Of a stretch of DNA of 64,000 nt, positions 32,904 through 45,290 are shown one piece after another. Position numbers and translations under genes: made by a program. A model generated the notes under the pieces. That model was not told the DNA's origin. It was given only the letters and a program-made list of their open reading frames with translations, and ran no database searches. The stretch covers positions 1,364,001 to 1,428,000 of the forward strand of contig BSBN01000252.1 in NCBI GenBank assembly GCA_027924645.1, read 5' to 3'. Each line of letters starts with the position of its first letter. The first letter of the stretch is position 1. Origin of the DNA: Cunninghamia lanceolata. Its lineage: Eukaryota; Streptophyta; Pinopsida; Cupressales; Cupressaceae.

Positions 32904-33508
32904 TGTCACACCCCATTTTTAAACTAATGTATTTATTTTCATTATTTTTGTGAAGACAGATAGTTAGTCATAGAAAATATTATGATTATAGTAATGATGG
33001 AAAATGCATTTTCTTTATATTAATTTATATGCAAGGAATAACTGTTTATGATGTTATTATTGATCATGTGGTTAAATGATGAAATGGACTAACTACTGTC
33101 ATGTAACTGAGGTGGATGTAGGAACAGTTTTGTTTTCCCTCTGATATGAGGAGAGAGATTATCACCATCGAGAGGGTGCTAGATCACGTGAATGCAATTA
33201 TTCTTATGTCATCTAGAAACACACACACATATAATTAGTAGTGAGATCATGTTTATTCTTTTCAATCTATGTCATTGTTAAGACGAAGATGAAAATCCTT
33301 TTCGTCATCTAATAGAATCACGGTATATGCCTTTGGATGACAAGTTGACGTGTGTAAATCGACTAAAGATGTTTAATTTTGTTGTCAAGATCTTAGTCGA
33401 CTTGTGAGAATTCTCCATCAATAATTGTGCTTATAGATAAGCACAATTAGTGTTTGAGAGTATGCAATAGTGACATCTATTAGATAAGTGTGTTATGTCT
33501 ATCTACAA

Positions 33509-33553
<45 letters not shown>

Positions 33554-36009
33554 GTCATAGTTAAGATCATGTTTGGAGAGGTAAAAAGTCTCTCTTTATT
33601 CCTCCTTAGCATACTCCCTAGATGCTTGGGGAGTCAGGGAAGGAGCAGTCGCTCCATACTCCCCACTTACTCCTGCATGGTAAGCTTCACGGGGAGTGGA
33701 GAGAGATTCTTGGGGGAGATGCTTTAACTATCTACCCATAACTATTGGTGGGGGGGATTAAGTAGAAGAGGAGGAGAAGATTGGGTATGCAGACGGAGAG
33801 AAGGGCTTGAAAGCTGGGAAGAGCAAAGGAGATACAATAAAGTGACAATGGTGAAGTCTCAGCCTATGTAATTATTTAGGTAAGTCTACTACATACCGTA
33901 GACAATGATAGAGTATATATAATTGCCTTTTGTTTGACTAAGATCAGTAGTATTATAGAAGTAAAGAGAATTGTGTTAGACTATCATTTGACAAATAGAT
34001 TATCATTGAGCATAAATGAATGTAGACTAGATGTTTATCCTCCATAGAGGATTATTGTTTTATGTATTATCATACTGTAACCGGAATGAGGAATAGTTAT
34101 ATTTAACTATGTATATCTATCTACTCCTTGTCATATAGTTTATGCCTTAGGAAATGTTAAACAATTCTATACCTCTGAGTAGGAAATCTCTCAGCTGCGT
34201 ACTAGATATTTATTATACTTTCATTGTTAGTGAAGCACGATAAGCTTCACAAGGTAATAGTCAAAGACTATGCCTAAGTCTCATGATATTAAACGTAGCT
34301 ACTTCATATTGCATCCTTAGTTTGACAATAAGACTGTGTTATATAATAGGTTGATTGTGTTATTGTGAGACCGACTATATTATTGTGAGGCCAACTGTGT
34401 TATATAATAGGTCGATTGTGTCATTGTGAGGCTGACTATGTTATTGAGAGGTTAGTTGTGTGTTATATAATAGGTCAACTAATCTATAAGAGAGACTGAC
34501 TATGTATTATGTAGAGGCTAACTATGCCTTAAGTGTGGTTTGATTGTGCCAAGAAATTTAGAGCCCGACTATGTAAAGAATAAGTTGACAATGTAGTGAT
34601 CGACTACTAAATAAAAACCATGTTGGGTTGTAGAAATTTTATTATGAGCCAATGCAGACTTAATAGAGACCTAAGAGAATGTTGTAGTTGTAATTAGAGT
34701 ATTCTTCTCACAATAGTAGCTATCCGAGAAGACATAGAGTGTGTTAGAAAGCTTAAAAAGCTAGTTATTGAGTCAAAGTCATTATGTAGGAGCACTTGAC
34801 ATTAGACCACTAATTTCAAGTATATAAAGAAGAATGAGTTGTTTTTAGAAGCTATTCTAGATTTATTTTAAATTTTATATATATATTCTAGTTTTATAGA
34901 GGAATAATCTTTAACCTAATCTTAGGCTAAGAATATCCACAGGATTATCGAGAGATATTCTTGCTATGGCAATGGAAAGTTGTGATATAGATTATTTTAA
35001 TATTATGTAATCTTTTTTATATACATGAGGAAGTGTATTCAATTTGTTGGTATATGAAATTATAGTTTATCTTCGATAGATTATGAGTCGAATGATTATA
35101 TTCTTAGATTAAGACAGATAGAGTCTTTAATCATACAACCCTATGGCTTAAATGTCATAATCTTGCTTGTGTAGAGGAACACAGATGAGCATGAGAATAG
35201 GTAGATAGGTCATTGAGTAGATGATAGGACGTCATAGACCCATGATTGCAAGGATGCAAAGAGAGACTCAATGTGTGTTATATAGTCACCTAATCTCTCA
35301 CCATATACTTGTCAAAATGACTAGAAGATAATGGATTATGGTATGTCTTTAAGACCAATATGGTATAAGCAAGTTGAAAAGAATTATTATATTATAGATA
35401 TGACATAAATTGAGAAATAATATTGTTGTCTCCAAGTCAAGAAAAGAGTGAGTGAACATACGACTATATATTTATATGAAACTTTGGCCAAAGTAATGCA
35501 AAAGTCACTGCTTGCATTGTCAATTCACGGTGTACCAAATAGCTAAACAATCAGAATGGATCATACATAGCTAGAACTAGACTAGAGTTGTAAACCTGAT
35601 TGTCATTAGCTAGGACACATCACTAGTTCTTAGATGGTATAAAGAATCAGTTGATTCTCATTATATGTTACCCTTGTGAAGGTAAGGGTCACTTCTAGAT
35701 GGAAGGTGTGTAGGGGACCGTCAATCTATGGTTGGAGGAAAAGCACCAGGGTGAAGACTTGTGAACAAGAATACATTACTTATTTTGTAAAAGATATTGG
35801 TAAAATTATAAGTCGTAAGAAATATGACCATTTGTTATATGTGGTATTTTATTAGTCGCATGTGAAGCGACCATTTTCTGAATATATGTATTGTACTTGA
35901 AATTGCAAATGTAATATCTTTGATTACAGCTAAAATAAATAAAAAATTAAGTGGGATGTTTGTTTTAATTATGTTTAAGGATATCTAATATTCCAGTTGG
36001 GATGTTACA
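32904..36009 (+). mobile_element. Solo LTR, 3.1 kb, gypsy type
   Basis: Starts TGTCACACCCCA and ends TTGGGATGTTACA, which are imperfect inverted ends, and is flanked by GGGTG on both sides. No internal domain is present. The usual explanation is recombination between the two LTRs of a full element. Inside are an (ATT)n run (33508-33553) and a degenerate array around GTTATATAATAGGT(T/C)GA (34330-34620). The sequence is related to the LTR at 36424-39641 (opposite strand). Shared blocks include the start, a CCCTCTGATATGAGGAGAG..ATCACC block near 33140, and CACTTCTAGATGGAAGG near 35690. Plus is its sense strand. Confidence 0.88.
33508..33553. repeat. (ATT)n microsatellite
   Basis: About 15 uninterrupted ATT units inside the solo LTR. 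Confidence 0.95.
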
Positions 36010-36014
36010 GGGTG
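36010..36014. repeat. Target site duplication GGGTG, right copy
   Basis: Matches 32899-32903 exactly. Confidence 0.88.
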
Positions 36015-36423
36015 TTCATCATCATAGGTAGTTTGATTTATGTTGTTCCTCCTACACACCCCTATTTATCTAGGGCATGCATACACTTTTTATTTTTTGA
36101 TTTCTATTAGAACAGACATGATCCCCATGATTGCTATTTACCTATCAAAATAAAAATAAAACAACTCTTAAGTAAAAAAATGTTAAGTAAATAAAAATAG
36201 CTCTCTAGTAAACAACATAAATAAAATAAAATATTTCTTAAATAGTTGTAAAGTAAAATAAAATAACTTTTAAGTAAATAAAACAACTCAAGATCGATAT
36301 CACTCAGTATTTTTTAGATACATGTATTTACTATACTAGTAATAGGATAATCAAGTTTTGTATAATCTTGAGATTGAATTCTTATCATTTATTTAACTCG
36401 TCAACCACATTGCAACCATACAT
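36015..36423. other. A-rich spacer
   Basis: Contains loose repeats of AAAATAAAACAACT / TTAAGTAAATAAAA at 36160-36290. It would have been continuous with 32898 before the solo LTR inserted. No gene seen. Confidence 0.4.
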
Positions 36424-39400
36424 GTCACAACTCACTAAGGAGTTAATAGATTATCAAAATAAGTTGGAAAACACATGCACTCATTAAGACATTTCATCTT
36501 AATAATCTAGTAGAAACATATTACAACAAAAACGATTGCTTTAAGACAATCATAACTAGCAAAAACATAGTCTACAACACTTACTAGACTTGTGTCATAA
36601 ATTGTGGCTTTAGAAACTTAAAGGATAAGGTTGTACCTACTCAAATGTCCAAGGGATGGCCTGGTCTTCCTAGGATGACCTACCTAATGACCTAGTCCAC
36701 TTGGCATTTTCTGCCTAACAACTTGGTCCACCTGGGATGACCTAATCCTTCTAGGATGGCCTAACTAGTGGCCCATTACTCTTGTGATGACTTGGTCCAA
36801 GAAAAAATCTTCCAAAAATAAATGGCCCAAATCTCTTATCAAGATTTGTCCCATTCTTATTTTGTACTTAAAAATAAAAATGACTAACACATAAATCTAT
36901 AACACCAAAATTGCAACAACTCTACCCTTACAACATAGTAAAAACTTTGGTTTTCAACTAAGGTAAAAAAAATAAAATTCCTTAAAAGTAGGAAGAATAA
37001 AAAAATTCTTCTAATATCATCATTGGCACTTTGCGTAATTGAAACATAAAACATTTCATTTCAATTTGTAAAAGAAATACATCTTTTCAATTACAATTTT
37101 CATATATGATTTATAATCAAGTAAATTAATTTACAAATTACAAATGAGTACAAGGTAAGTACTTCCATATCTGGATTAGTCTTTTATTTCACAAGTCTCA
37201 GCATGTCATCTGCAAGAGGGAGAGCATCACCCAAGCACTTTACCTCCATCCACAGACTAGCGGTCCCCAGCACAACTTCCATCTGGAAGTGGCCCTACCC
37301 TTCAATGAAGAGTATAGACTAAGGACACCCTAGTAATGACATATGAGTTTCTAGTGTTGTGTCCTACATAACCAACATGATCATACAACTATAGCCTCCT
37401 CTAACTATGTATGACACTACTGGTTGGCTATGCAAATCTAGATCACAGTGAACTGACAAGTGCAAGTAGAGACTTTTGCACTTACTTTGGCTAAAGATTT
37501 TGAATAAAATTTAACCACTTAAAATTTGAGTCATTCGTTCACCCACATCTAACTCAACTTGGAAACCTTCAATTACCTATGGTTAACTCAAACTTTGGTT
37601 TGAACAAATGGTTTGACTTTTCATAATGATCTTATTTACATAGTGTTGACTTATTAGGTCAATACATGACTGGCTAATTAGTTTCTCTAACTTTGAACAC
37701 CCATGTTACATTCTAGTAACCTCTTGAGTCTTAGCTACTACCACTTGTTCAAGTCCTTACTATTAACCACGAGAGTAACTACTCTTTTATTTTTAAGCAC
37801 TTAAGTTAATCATGGCGACAAATCATTATCGACAAGACCCTCCTGGTCTCATAATAATAATAATAGACAAAATATCCAAAAAGTTTTTCAATGAATTAAT
37901 GTCTTATAAAAAAAAGATTACTTATATATAGAGGTGTCGAAGCTTATTTAGGGACACTCAGCTTATACAGCTTTAATATAACAATATCAAGTCGGCATAA
38001 CTTTAACAAGTCTACCACAACTATGTCACAATGATTTCAAAGCTTCCCATCAAAGAATACAGTAATTCTATAGGCCACATAACTTATAATAATTCGGCCT
38101 TAATATAGTGTAGCTTTTCTGCCATAACAGACACAAAGATTATGCATTTCAGTTTATATCGACCTCTCAAAATATAGTTTGGTCTTATAATATCCCTGGT
38201 TTATATACTTGTCCGCCTCATGAAACCCAAAGGTTATATAGGCATGTTGAGGCTCTTAAGGCACAAGTCATCTGTATGAACATGATGTCTCTTTTTCTAA
38301 GAGATTATTGATACTTCTAGAGAAGACAATTAACAACAGTAGCTTTTCGCAAGCAAAATAAAACATAAAAACATTCTTACTCAATCATAGAGGATACTAA
38401 ACCTCTTAGCGTATTCCAACAGTTATATGTATATGAAAAATGCAACAGTTCATAATATACAATGATGTTCAATAGGCCATCGGCCTTATAAGGTACACAT
38501 ATACAAAGCGCAACCTTATGTAGAGCACAGATACATGTAGATCATCAGAATAAGATTATAAATAAGAAAAGAACCAGTTAAAATTGTTCCATAGTTTCTC
38601 CTATCCAATCTTGTTTTCCTTTTTTTTCTTACCATCCCAGCTTCCAATTTCTCTTCTATCATTTTCTTTCTTTATTAAACCCCAAAAGAATACAAGTGAT
38701 TCTCTATATCTACCCCCTAAAACTAAAGAACAATAATAATTGTTTTTGAAAATGTCACTTCGTGGCTTTTTAATAGAATAAGAGTCGCGGCCCAGTTAGG
38801 CTTGTATATCAGCACAAACTATGTTTGATGGCATATTGAATAATGCCTTTTGTAAGTCTCAATTTACCATAATTAATAGTTATGATGAAGCATTCATCAG
38901 TCAGTTTAAAACGCAAGAGAAAAGGAATTGTCGCCACCACTTTGTGGCCTTAGTGAAATTCAAATAGCTTCATGCTTTGGCCATTAAAATTGGCAATAAA
39001 GAAATTATGAAAGTTTACTTGTATTTATCCAAACTGCCACTTATAATGTGGAAAAGGTGGTGTTGCCATCATCAAACATAACCATATAAATAGCCTTTGA
39101 TGGCAACTCATATTGCCCACAAAGTGCATATATGTATGTATATATATGTTAATTTACATCGACAACGAAACTTAAACACCTTATAATTTCCATTAACAGA
39201 AAAGAGATCATGATACAACTCGACTTGACTAGGTTCAACTTAACCTAACTATGTCAATAACTCAAATTGACTTGACATTGCTAAGAATAATAGACCTACG
39301 TGAGTGTGTGTAGAAACTCAAATGGCAATACCCAATTTTCCAAAGTCTATTCCCCTCTCCTGGGTGATACTCTCCTTCACTCTCCAGAGGGCAAGAAATT

Positions 39401-39641
39401 ATCCTGCATTTCACTTAATGAAACATTCACGTAGTTAGCCGTTAAAAATCACAACATAAGCATATTATTAATTAAATAGCATAATATTAATTAAATAACA
39501 TATATTTATTCACATGCAAATACATCTCTTTGCATACTATTTCATCAAAACATTAAATATCATAATGACATCATCTTGAATCAAATAGTATTTAACGTAA
39601 AAGTTAAAAGTAAATTGGTCCATCAAAAATGGGATGTAACA
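36424..39641 (-). repeat. 3' LTR of a minus-strand chromovirus; left edge uncertain
   Basis: Minus strand start TGTTACATCCCATTTTTGAT at 39641, directly after a polypurine tract. It shares with the solo LTR at 32904 the start, the CCCTCTGGAGAG..ATCACCC block (about 39390) and the CACTTCCAGATGGAAG..GGGGACCG block (about 37300). The end is placed at 36424 because TGTCACAACTCA there would give a TG..CA type end; about 36900 is an alternative. Internal loose repeats of GATGACCTA / GATGGCCTA lie at 36650-36800. Confidence 0.6.
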
Positions 39642-39652
39642 TATCTCCCCCC
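39642..39652 (-). promoter_or_regulatory. Polypurine tract of the minus-strand chromovirus
   Basis: Minus strand GGGGGGAGATA touches the LTR start TGTTACATCC. Confidence 0.85.
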
Positions 39653-39656
39653 ATAA

Positions 39657-39797
39657 GGATCATCGTCCCCGATGATTTAATGTATCATAACATATAAAAA
39701 CAATCACAAGTTTTTCTTATTGATCAGTTTTCACAAACATGAACAAATGAGGAATTTTTTGTCTAATATTTTCATAGTCCTCCCATATAGTACTATC
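39657..39797 (-). pseudogene. Chromodomain end of the minus-strand chromovirus
   Basis: The translation reads YAEDSTIWEDYENIRQKIPH, then a short tail with a stop and a remnant of an F-D-D/RG-type ending before the polypurine tract. This is the C-terminal helix of an integrase chromodomain, as in Tekay/Del-type chromoviruses. It is cut at about 39800 by the LTR of element 4, so the rest of pol lies to the right of element 4, outside the window. Confidence 0.7.
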
Positions 39798-40518
39798 TTC
39801 TGCATACTGGTCTGTTGCAAGTATGTGCCTAACCGGTGTTGTCATTGATGTCAACATATCTGTGTTGTCATTGGTGTCAATTGTGCTCTTGTTTTGATGC
39901 TTGCTTGTATTAAGTTAGTTGCTTTAAACTGGCATATGTAAGTGTTGAAGATAATGAGTAAGTGATCCTGATACTATGTTTCCAAGTGCTTTTGAGAAAA
40001 TTTGCTCTCCCAATGGAAACAGTGTGTTGAAGAGTATCTTTGTTTACAGCAGAACAGTCTAGTAGTTTGCTCCGCATTTCTTATAGATTGCATATCTTTG
40101 TCTGTGATTTGGAACTTATTTAAAGGGAAGTCTCTAGATGCTATATTCCAAGTTTGAGCCTCCAATATAAAGATTTGAGGAAGTTATGTTCACCAGAGTA
40201 AGAACTATTTTTCTGTCCATTCAGTGGTGACAAGGAGAAAGTGTTTTGCTCTGCATTCCTCTGCATTGAAGTATTATGGTCTGCAGTTCTAGAGTTAAGT
40301 CTGGGATAATGTTATGTGCCTTCAAGTCAAATTGTTTATGATTTGGTGGTCCGCAAGCTATCTTTTTCTTATAACAGTGGTTGTCAGTGTTGTTCAAGTG
40401 CTCCAATTTGAAGAGTCTTCTGGCTAAAGTGGTTGGGTGTTGTGCGGATGTTCCTGATGATTATAAAGTGCTTGTGGATGTCTCTAGATCATGTTCCAAC
40501 CTTTTGATTAGTCTGCCA

Positions 40519-41056
40519 TGTTAGGGTTAGCCGGCAGAAGATATCAATTAAATGCAAATAAAGATTAAACAGAGAAATGGAAATACACAGAAATAATAAT
40601 AGCGAGAGACAATTTTTAACGTGGTTCACCCAAACTCGGGCTACATCCACCAAACAGAGAGTCCAATATTATTATCCAATAAATCAAACCGATTACAATC
40701 AGCAATCCCTGCAACTCAATACCGCTGCAAAATGCTACAATACAATATCTCAAAACCCTAACCCTTAGCCGCTTTTTATCAAGCTTTTAGTCAGTTACAA
40801 AATAGGGTTTTCTTATGTCGGTCAATGAAAAATTAACTCCCGATGCATTATAAAATAATAAAAAACCGTGTGAGGTTTCGGGGGCGTTGCCCCCGAGCCC
40901 CCACGGGGGCGCTGCCCCTCGACCCCGCCCTGTATCGCGACAGGGAACGCGCCAGGGGCGCTGCCCCCAAACCCCATAGGAATTTGGGGGGAAACCGGGC
41001 CGATAAAAGTGGGGTAAATATAACCTCCGAGTCTGATTAGGCTCCATATAACAACA
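40519..41056 (-). mobile_element. Solo LTR, 538 bp, copia type, inside the element 4 LTR
   Basis: TGTTAGGGTTAG..ATAACAACA, flanked by TGCCA at 40514-40518 and 41057-41061. Sense is minus. That strand has the copia-type stretch GTAGCCCGAGTTTGGGTGAA followed by CCACGTTAAAAATTGTCTC near its end. It holds a very GC-rich block (40870-41000) with short self-complementary pieces such as GGGGGCGTTGCCCCC, unlike the AT-rich surroundings. Confidence 0.9.
40876..40998. repeat. Cluster of GGGGGCG..CGCCCCC hairpins
   Basis: At least three hairpin-forming pieces: GGGGGCGTTGCCCCC, GGGGGCGCTGCCCC and GGGGCGCTGCCCCC, plus CCCTGTATCGCGACAGGG. They lie within the 538 bp solo LTR. Confidence 0.85.
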
Positions 41057-41830
41057 TGCCAAGTATAATTTAGATCATGGATGAAGCCTATTCCTAAATG
41101 TCTTAGTGATAACACTGGTCTTGGCTGACTTGGTTGTTCTCACTACTTGTGGTTGTACCTTGGAGATTGTCGAAACATGTTGTTGAGTGGAAGATTACAT
41201 TTAAGTCCCAGCTAAGGTATGGCGTGATCCGCATACATCTTTTCCTTAGCAAATTCTATTTAGGTTCAGACCTATTCTAATGTATGTTTGTAATGCCGAC
41301 CTTAGAGATTGCTCCAATGGTTGATGATTGTAATGTTGACCTTGATGTACATTCCAAGGTTGAAGAATTGTATAAATACTTGTAATGAAATCGTGAAAAA
41401 GGGTATTGATTGTGAAGATGTGCAAAGTGTAAAGGCAGAGTAGAGCAGAGGAAATGTATTGTGCTTCAATGGAACTAAACTCAAGCATGGAGTAGATGCT
41501 ATCAAATCAGTTCACAAACCTTTGGCAGTGAGCCACCCTTGGTAGTGAGTTGATCTTGGCAGTGAACCCTAACTTTCGCAATGATCATTTTGGGTAGTGA
41601 GCCTCTGATTTTCGGTATTGCTATAACATATTATTTTGTGAGCTAATTCCATGTAAAAATCTAGTGCCTCATGTGTTGAATGTGTAATTGTGCTTAAATT
41701 TCTGATTTCATGCTTTCATGGTTGAATCACAATAACAGTGAATTGATTGATGTGTTGATGTCCATAAGAGGTTAAGTTTTGGTAACAACTGATTCACCCC
41801 CCCTCTCAGTTGTCTTGTGCATTTCAACAA

Positions 41831-41843
41831 TTGGTATCAGAGC
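41831..41843 (+). promoter_or_regulatory. Element 4 primer binding site (initiator Met tRNA)
   Basis: TTGGTATCAGAGC one base after the LTR end CAACA. Confidence 0.92.
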
Positions 41844-41887
41844 GAGGTTCCTCAGAAGAAAGTCTAATAGCTTGAGGAAGATCTAAG

Positions 41888-42842
41888 ATGTTGCACAAGA
41901 AGGATGCTCTATAGTTTGATGGAACAGATTATGCTCTTTGGAAGGTACGAATGAAAAGCCATCTCATTTGTCTTGGTTATAGTGTTTGGAAGACGATAGA
42001 AACAAAGTATACTATTCCTCTGAATGGTCCATCAAGTGATGATGAAATCAAACAATATGAGTTAAATGGAAAAGCTAGAGATGCTCTATTAAGTGCCTTG
42101 TCCAACACTGAGTTAGTTAAAGTCATGGATCCGGAAACAGTTCATGAAATCTGGGAAAAGTTGAAGAATTTATATGAAGGAGATGATTCTGTAAAAGGTG
42201 CCAAATTACAGAACCTAAAAGCTAATTATTAAAGTCTGAAAATGAGTGAAGATGAGAACATAACAATCTACTTACAAAAGGTTGATGAAATTTTCAATGG
42301 AATCAAAGGTCTTGGAAGAACTGTTGATGATAAAGAGGTTGTGTTGAAGATTCTTAGGTCATTGCCTAAATCCTATAGTCACAAAGTATCTGCAATTAAA
42401 GAAATCATGACTATGAAAGATGTTTCAAAAGATCAGTTGCTTGGAAAACTTACATCCTTTGAGATGAGAGAGTTTGGTGATGCCCTACCTAAAACAGAGA
42501 CTACTTTCAAAGCTAACACTTCAGAGAAGACTTCAAGAGCTGAGAAGTATGCTGTGGAACCTGATGATGAACTTGAGGAGATTGAATCCAACTTTGTGGA
42601 TAAAATGCAAAGAGGTACCGGTAAGTATAAAGGCGAATTACCATTCAAATTCTTTTCATGTGGTAAGATCGGTCACTATGCTTCTAGGTGTCCGGAGAGA
42701 ATTGAAAGAGGTAGAAAGAAATTTGAAAGTAAACCTAGGGTTGTAAAAAAATGTTATTTTGTTAGAGATATTGATGATAATGGTGTAACAGATGATGAGT
42801 TTGATGATGCTAGTACTAGTGCAAATGAATGCTTTGTCATGC
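41888..42842 (+). pseudogene. Element 4 gag, interrupted
   Basis: Starts ATGTTGCACAAG at 41888. The copia Gag signature FDGTDYALWKVRM follows, after a stop at about 41912. Next come ELNGKARDALLSALSNTELV and VHEIWEKLKNLYEGDDSVK, then a stop (42230), then NITIYLQKVDEIFNGIKGLG and LPKSYSHKVSAIKE. The zinc knuckle reads FFSCGKIGHYASRC (about 42650-42690). The first Cys of the C-x2-C-x4-H-x4-C pattern is Phe, so zinc binding would be lost. The frame is cut at 42842 by a 4.9 kb insertion. Confidence 0.88.
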
Positions 42843-44452
42843 CCACATTTTCCTTGTGGTCACAACACACATCACACGTGTCATAGCCACATCTGTTATG
42901 TGGTTATGACACGAGATATGAAAAACTTTTCTCACACTGTCCTACAAACCCCCTCGCATGCGTAAGCATGCTCGGCGGTGTTCTCTCATGGCGAAAATAC
43001 TACAGCTTTCGGTGGGATATAAGTACAATTGCATGCAACCAGACGCAAGCAGACCAACAAGAGGATCTCTACAACGCCGCTAACGTCATTGCAAGAGTGA
43101 GATTACCAAAGTTCCTAAATCTAAACCTCAGCAATTTTCGGCAGCATAACGCCTTACAGCGTTAGTGGGAATTACGCAGTACTCATTTACGCACGTGGTT
43201 CGCTGATAGATTAACAACTTCCCATGACGCCTTGTTCCGACTAAACTGACTAGTGATCTCCCTATTTAGTCAATTTTCAGCAAGACACGGTTGTCTGTCT
43301 CCTCTCTTGCTTCCTGAAACATACTCCTCCTACGACTTAGCATTCTCAACGAGGCGGTTTGTTTGCTCTCTCTTCCCTTTTCTCTGGGTCTTAATTTTGA
43401 TTGTATTTTTATCGCACTTACCTTAACTATTTCTCTGATAATTTAGTTTGCTTATATTTTGGTCTCTCTCTCTTTCGTTTTCTATGCTTTCTTTATGTAT
43501 ATCCAGGCCTTTCTTCATGATTTACATCAATCAGGGTTATCATTGCAGCTATTGTTGATACTAAACCTAACTTCTGGATGGTCTAGGTCACATAGGCTGG
43601 TTTACTACTTCGCTGGACTCGGTCTCCTAATCTTCTCCGATCTAGGTTCCTCTTCTACGTATGTAAATTTTAGCGGAAGGGTCCATCAACTTAGTTCTCT
43701 TATCCCATGTGGGAAATGTCGCGCATTTTCTCCTTTGTGTTTTCCAATGTTAGTTTTTCTTCTTCTGACTCTCTTACAGGTTTACTTATATGGACGTTTA
43801 CTACAGTTGAGATTAAAATGGCCTCACATGGAATGTCTGTGATGGCTTCTTAAGTTTATTTCCAGTGATCTTTTAAGCAAGGTGACGTGTAATTTTCCTC
43901 TTCATTTTCCTTCATTTTCCCGGTTATTGACATTACGTCGGTAGTGGAAACTTCCGAGAAACTCTTTCCGGAGTATTACGGAATAGTCCTTTACGCTCTC
44001 TTTAAATTATAATTTTATTTTCTCTTATTTATACTTACTGTTGTTATTATTACTACTAATTAATATTAATACTCTTAGTGTGAATCGTATACCATTGTTA
44101 ATAGATGTAGGAGGCTCTCCTCTTTATAAAACCCTGATCATGGAAACATAAATTCTTTGGTTGTTGTGTTCAACACTTAAATAAACCTAACTGTGAAAAT
44201 ATATTTTGCTTTTAATTAATTTTGCACATCTCCTTGTTATGAATGATAGAGAGGGCCTCATAAAATGGCCCAAGACACCTCTTCTATGTATATATATACC
44301 ATATATATAAATATATATGTAATATATATATACATATAGAACTATATGACTAACTATATCTATATTTATTTACAATTCCCCTTCAAAACATAATATATAT
44401 ATATGACATATATATATATATATATTTATTTATTTTGTTATTTAATGAATCA

Positions 44453-44455
<3 letters not shown>

Positions 44456-44508
<53 letters not shown>

Positions 44509-45044
44509 CTTTGTTATTTAAATGATCCATTGCATGTATGTTAGGGCTAAATAGCCCTAACATTTTTTTTTTACTTAACATTTTATGTTTTGTTGTGCAG
44601 GGGACTGGCGGCAGGGGTCGGCCGCACAGAGGGACGGAGGCCGCAAGAGACAGCGGCGGCGAAGCGCTGCTATGGGCGGAGTTAAGAGCTCCGCGGGGGT
44701 TTAAACGGCAGGGGGATGTGGGGAGGGGTGGAGCCCCACCCACATCCCACGATGTGGGGTGTGGGTGGGGCTCCGCCCCTCCCCACACCTCTGTGTTTAA
44801 TATATAGGGACTGCGGTGGGGATTACTCCCCACCACCCAACATACACAAAGCTTCGACTGTGTTTTCAACACAGCGTTCTCAAATGACGCCAGTCTTAAA
44901 ATGAGATCCGTTTTTATTGCATTCGATGATACTAAAACATCAATAATATTTATATATATATATATTTATTTAAGTCTCTTTAAATCTGTAAATCTTGTTT
45001 TTGTTTTACTACACAATTTATTCAGTTACTATTATTCTATTTAA

Positions 45045-45094
<50 letters not shown>

Positions 45095-45204
45095 GCAAAT
45101 GTATATATATATATTTTATTACCATTCAAATTTGTCCATTACAATTAAATAGTTAGTTTCTCATATTCGGTAAAAAAAAAATGGTAATTAAATAACAACT
45201 AATA

Positions 45205-45277
<73 letters not shown>

Positions 45278-45290
45278 ATTTTTATATATA
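44456..45290. repeat. Several (TA)n runs
   Basis: Long uninterrupted TA runs at about 44456-44505, 45050-45085 and 45210-45262, with shorter ones around them. Confidence 0.95.
44715..44789. repeat. Long GC-rich hairpin, 36 bp arms, 3 bp loop
   Basis: Left arm 44715-44750 and right arm 44754-44789 pair at 33 of 36 positions by my count, with loop GAT. Core pieces are GGGGTGGAGCCCCACCCAC and GTGGGTGGGGCTCCGCCCC. Confidence 0.9.

Larger units (their letters stand above)
39813..41829 (+). repeat. Element 4 5' LTR (contains a later solo LTR)
   Basis: TGTTGCAAGTATG..ATTTCAACA, with TGTTG/CAACA inverted ends, directly before the PBS. Without the 543 bp insertion at 40519-41061 it would be about 1.47 kb. 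The later part has repeated GGCAGTGAGC / GGTAGTGAGC pieces (41519-41605), CCATGTAAAAATCTAGTG and ATTCACCCCCCCTCTCAG, as in element 3. TGTTGTCATTGATG at 39837 is an alternative start. Confidence 0.75.

Noticed and set aside
33488..33727. Membrane-protein-like frame with an Ile run
   Set aside because: The Ile run is only the (ATT)n microsatellite.
40787..41115. Gly/Pro/Arg-rich reading frames on both strands
   Set aside because: They are produced by the GC hairpins of the 538 bp solo LTR, with no family match on either strand.
44450..44907. Reading frames through the TA runs and the GC hairpin
   Set aside because: Low-complexity translation (IYIYIY) and mirror-image frames across a hairpin; not coding.
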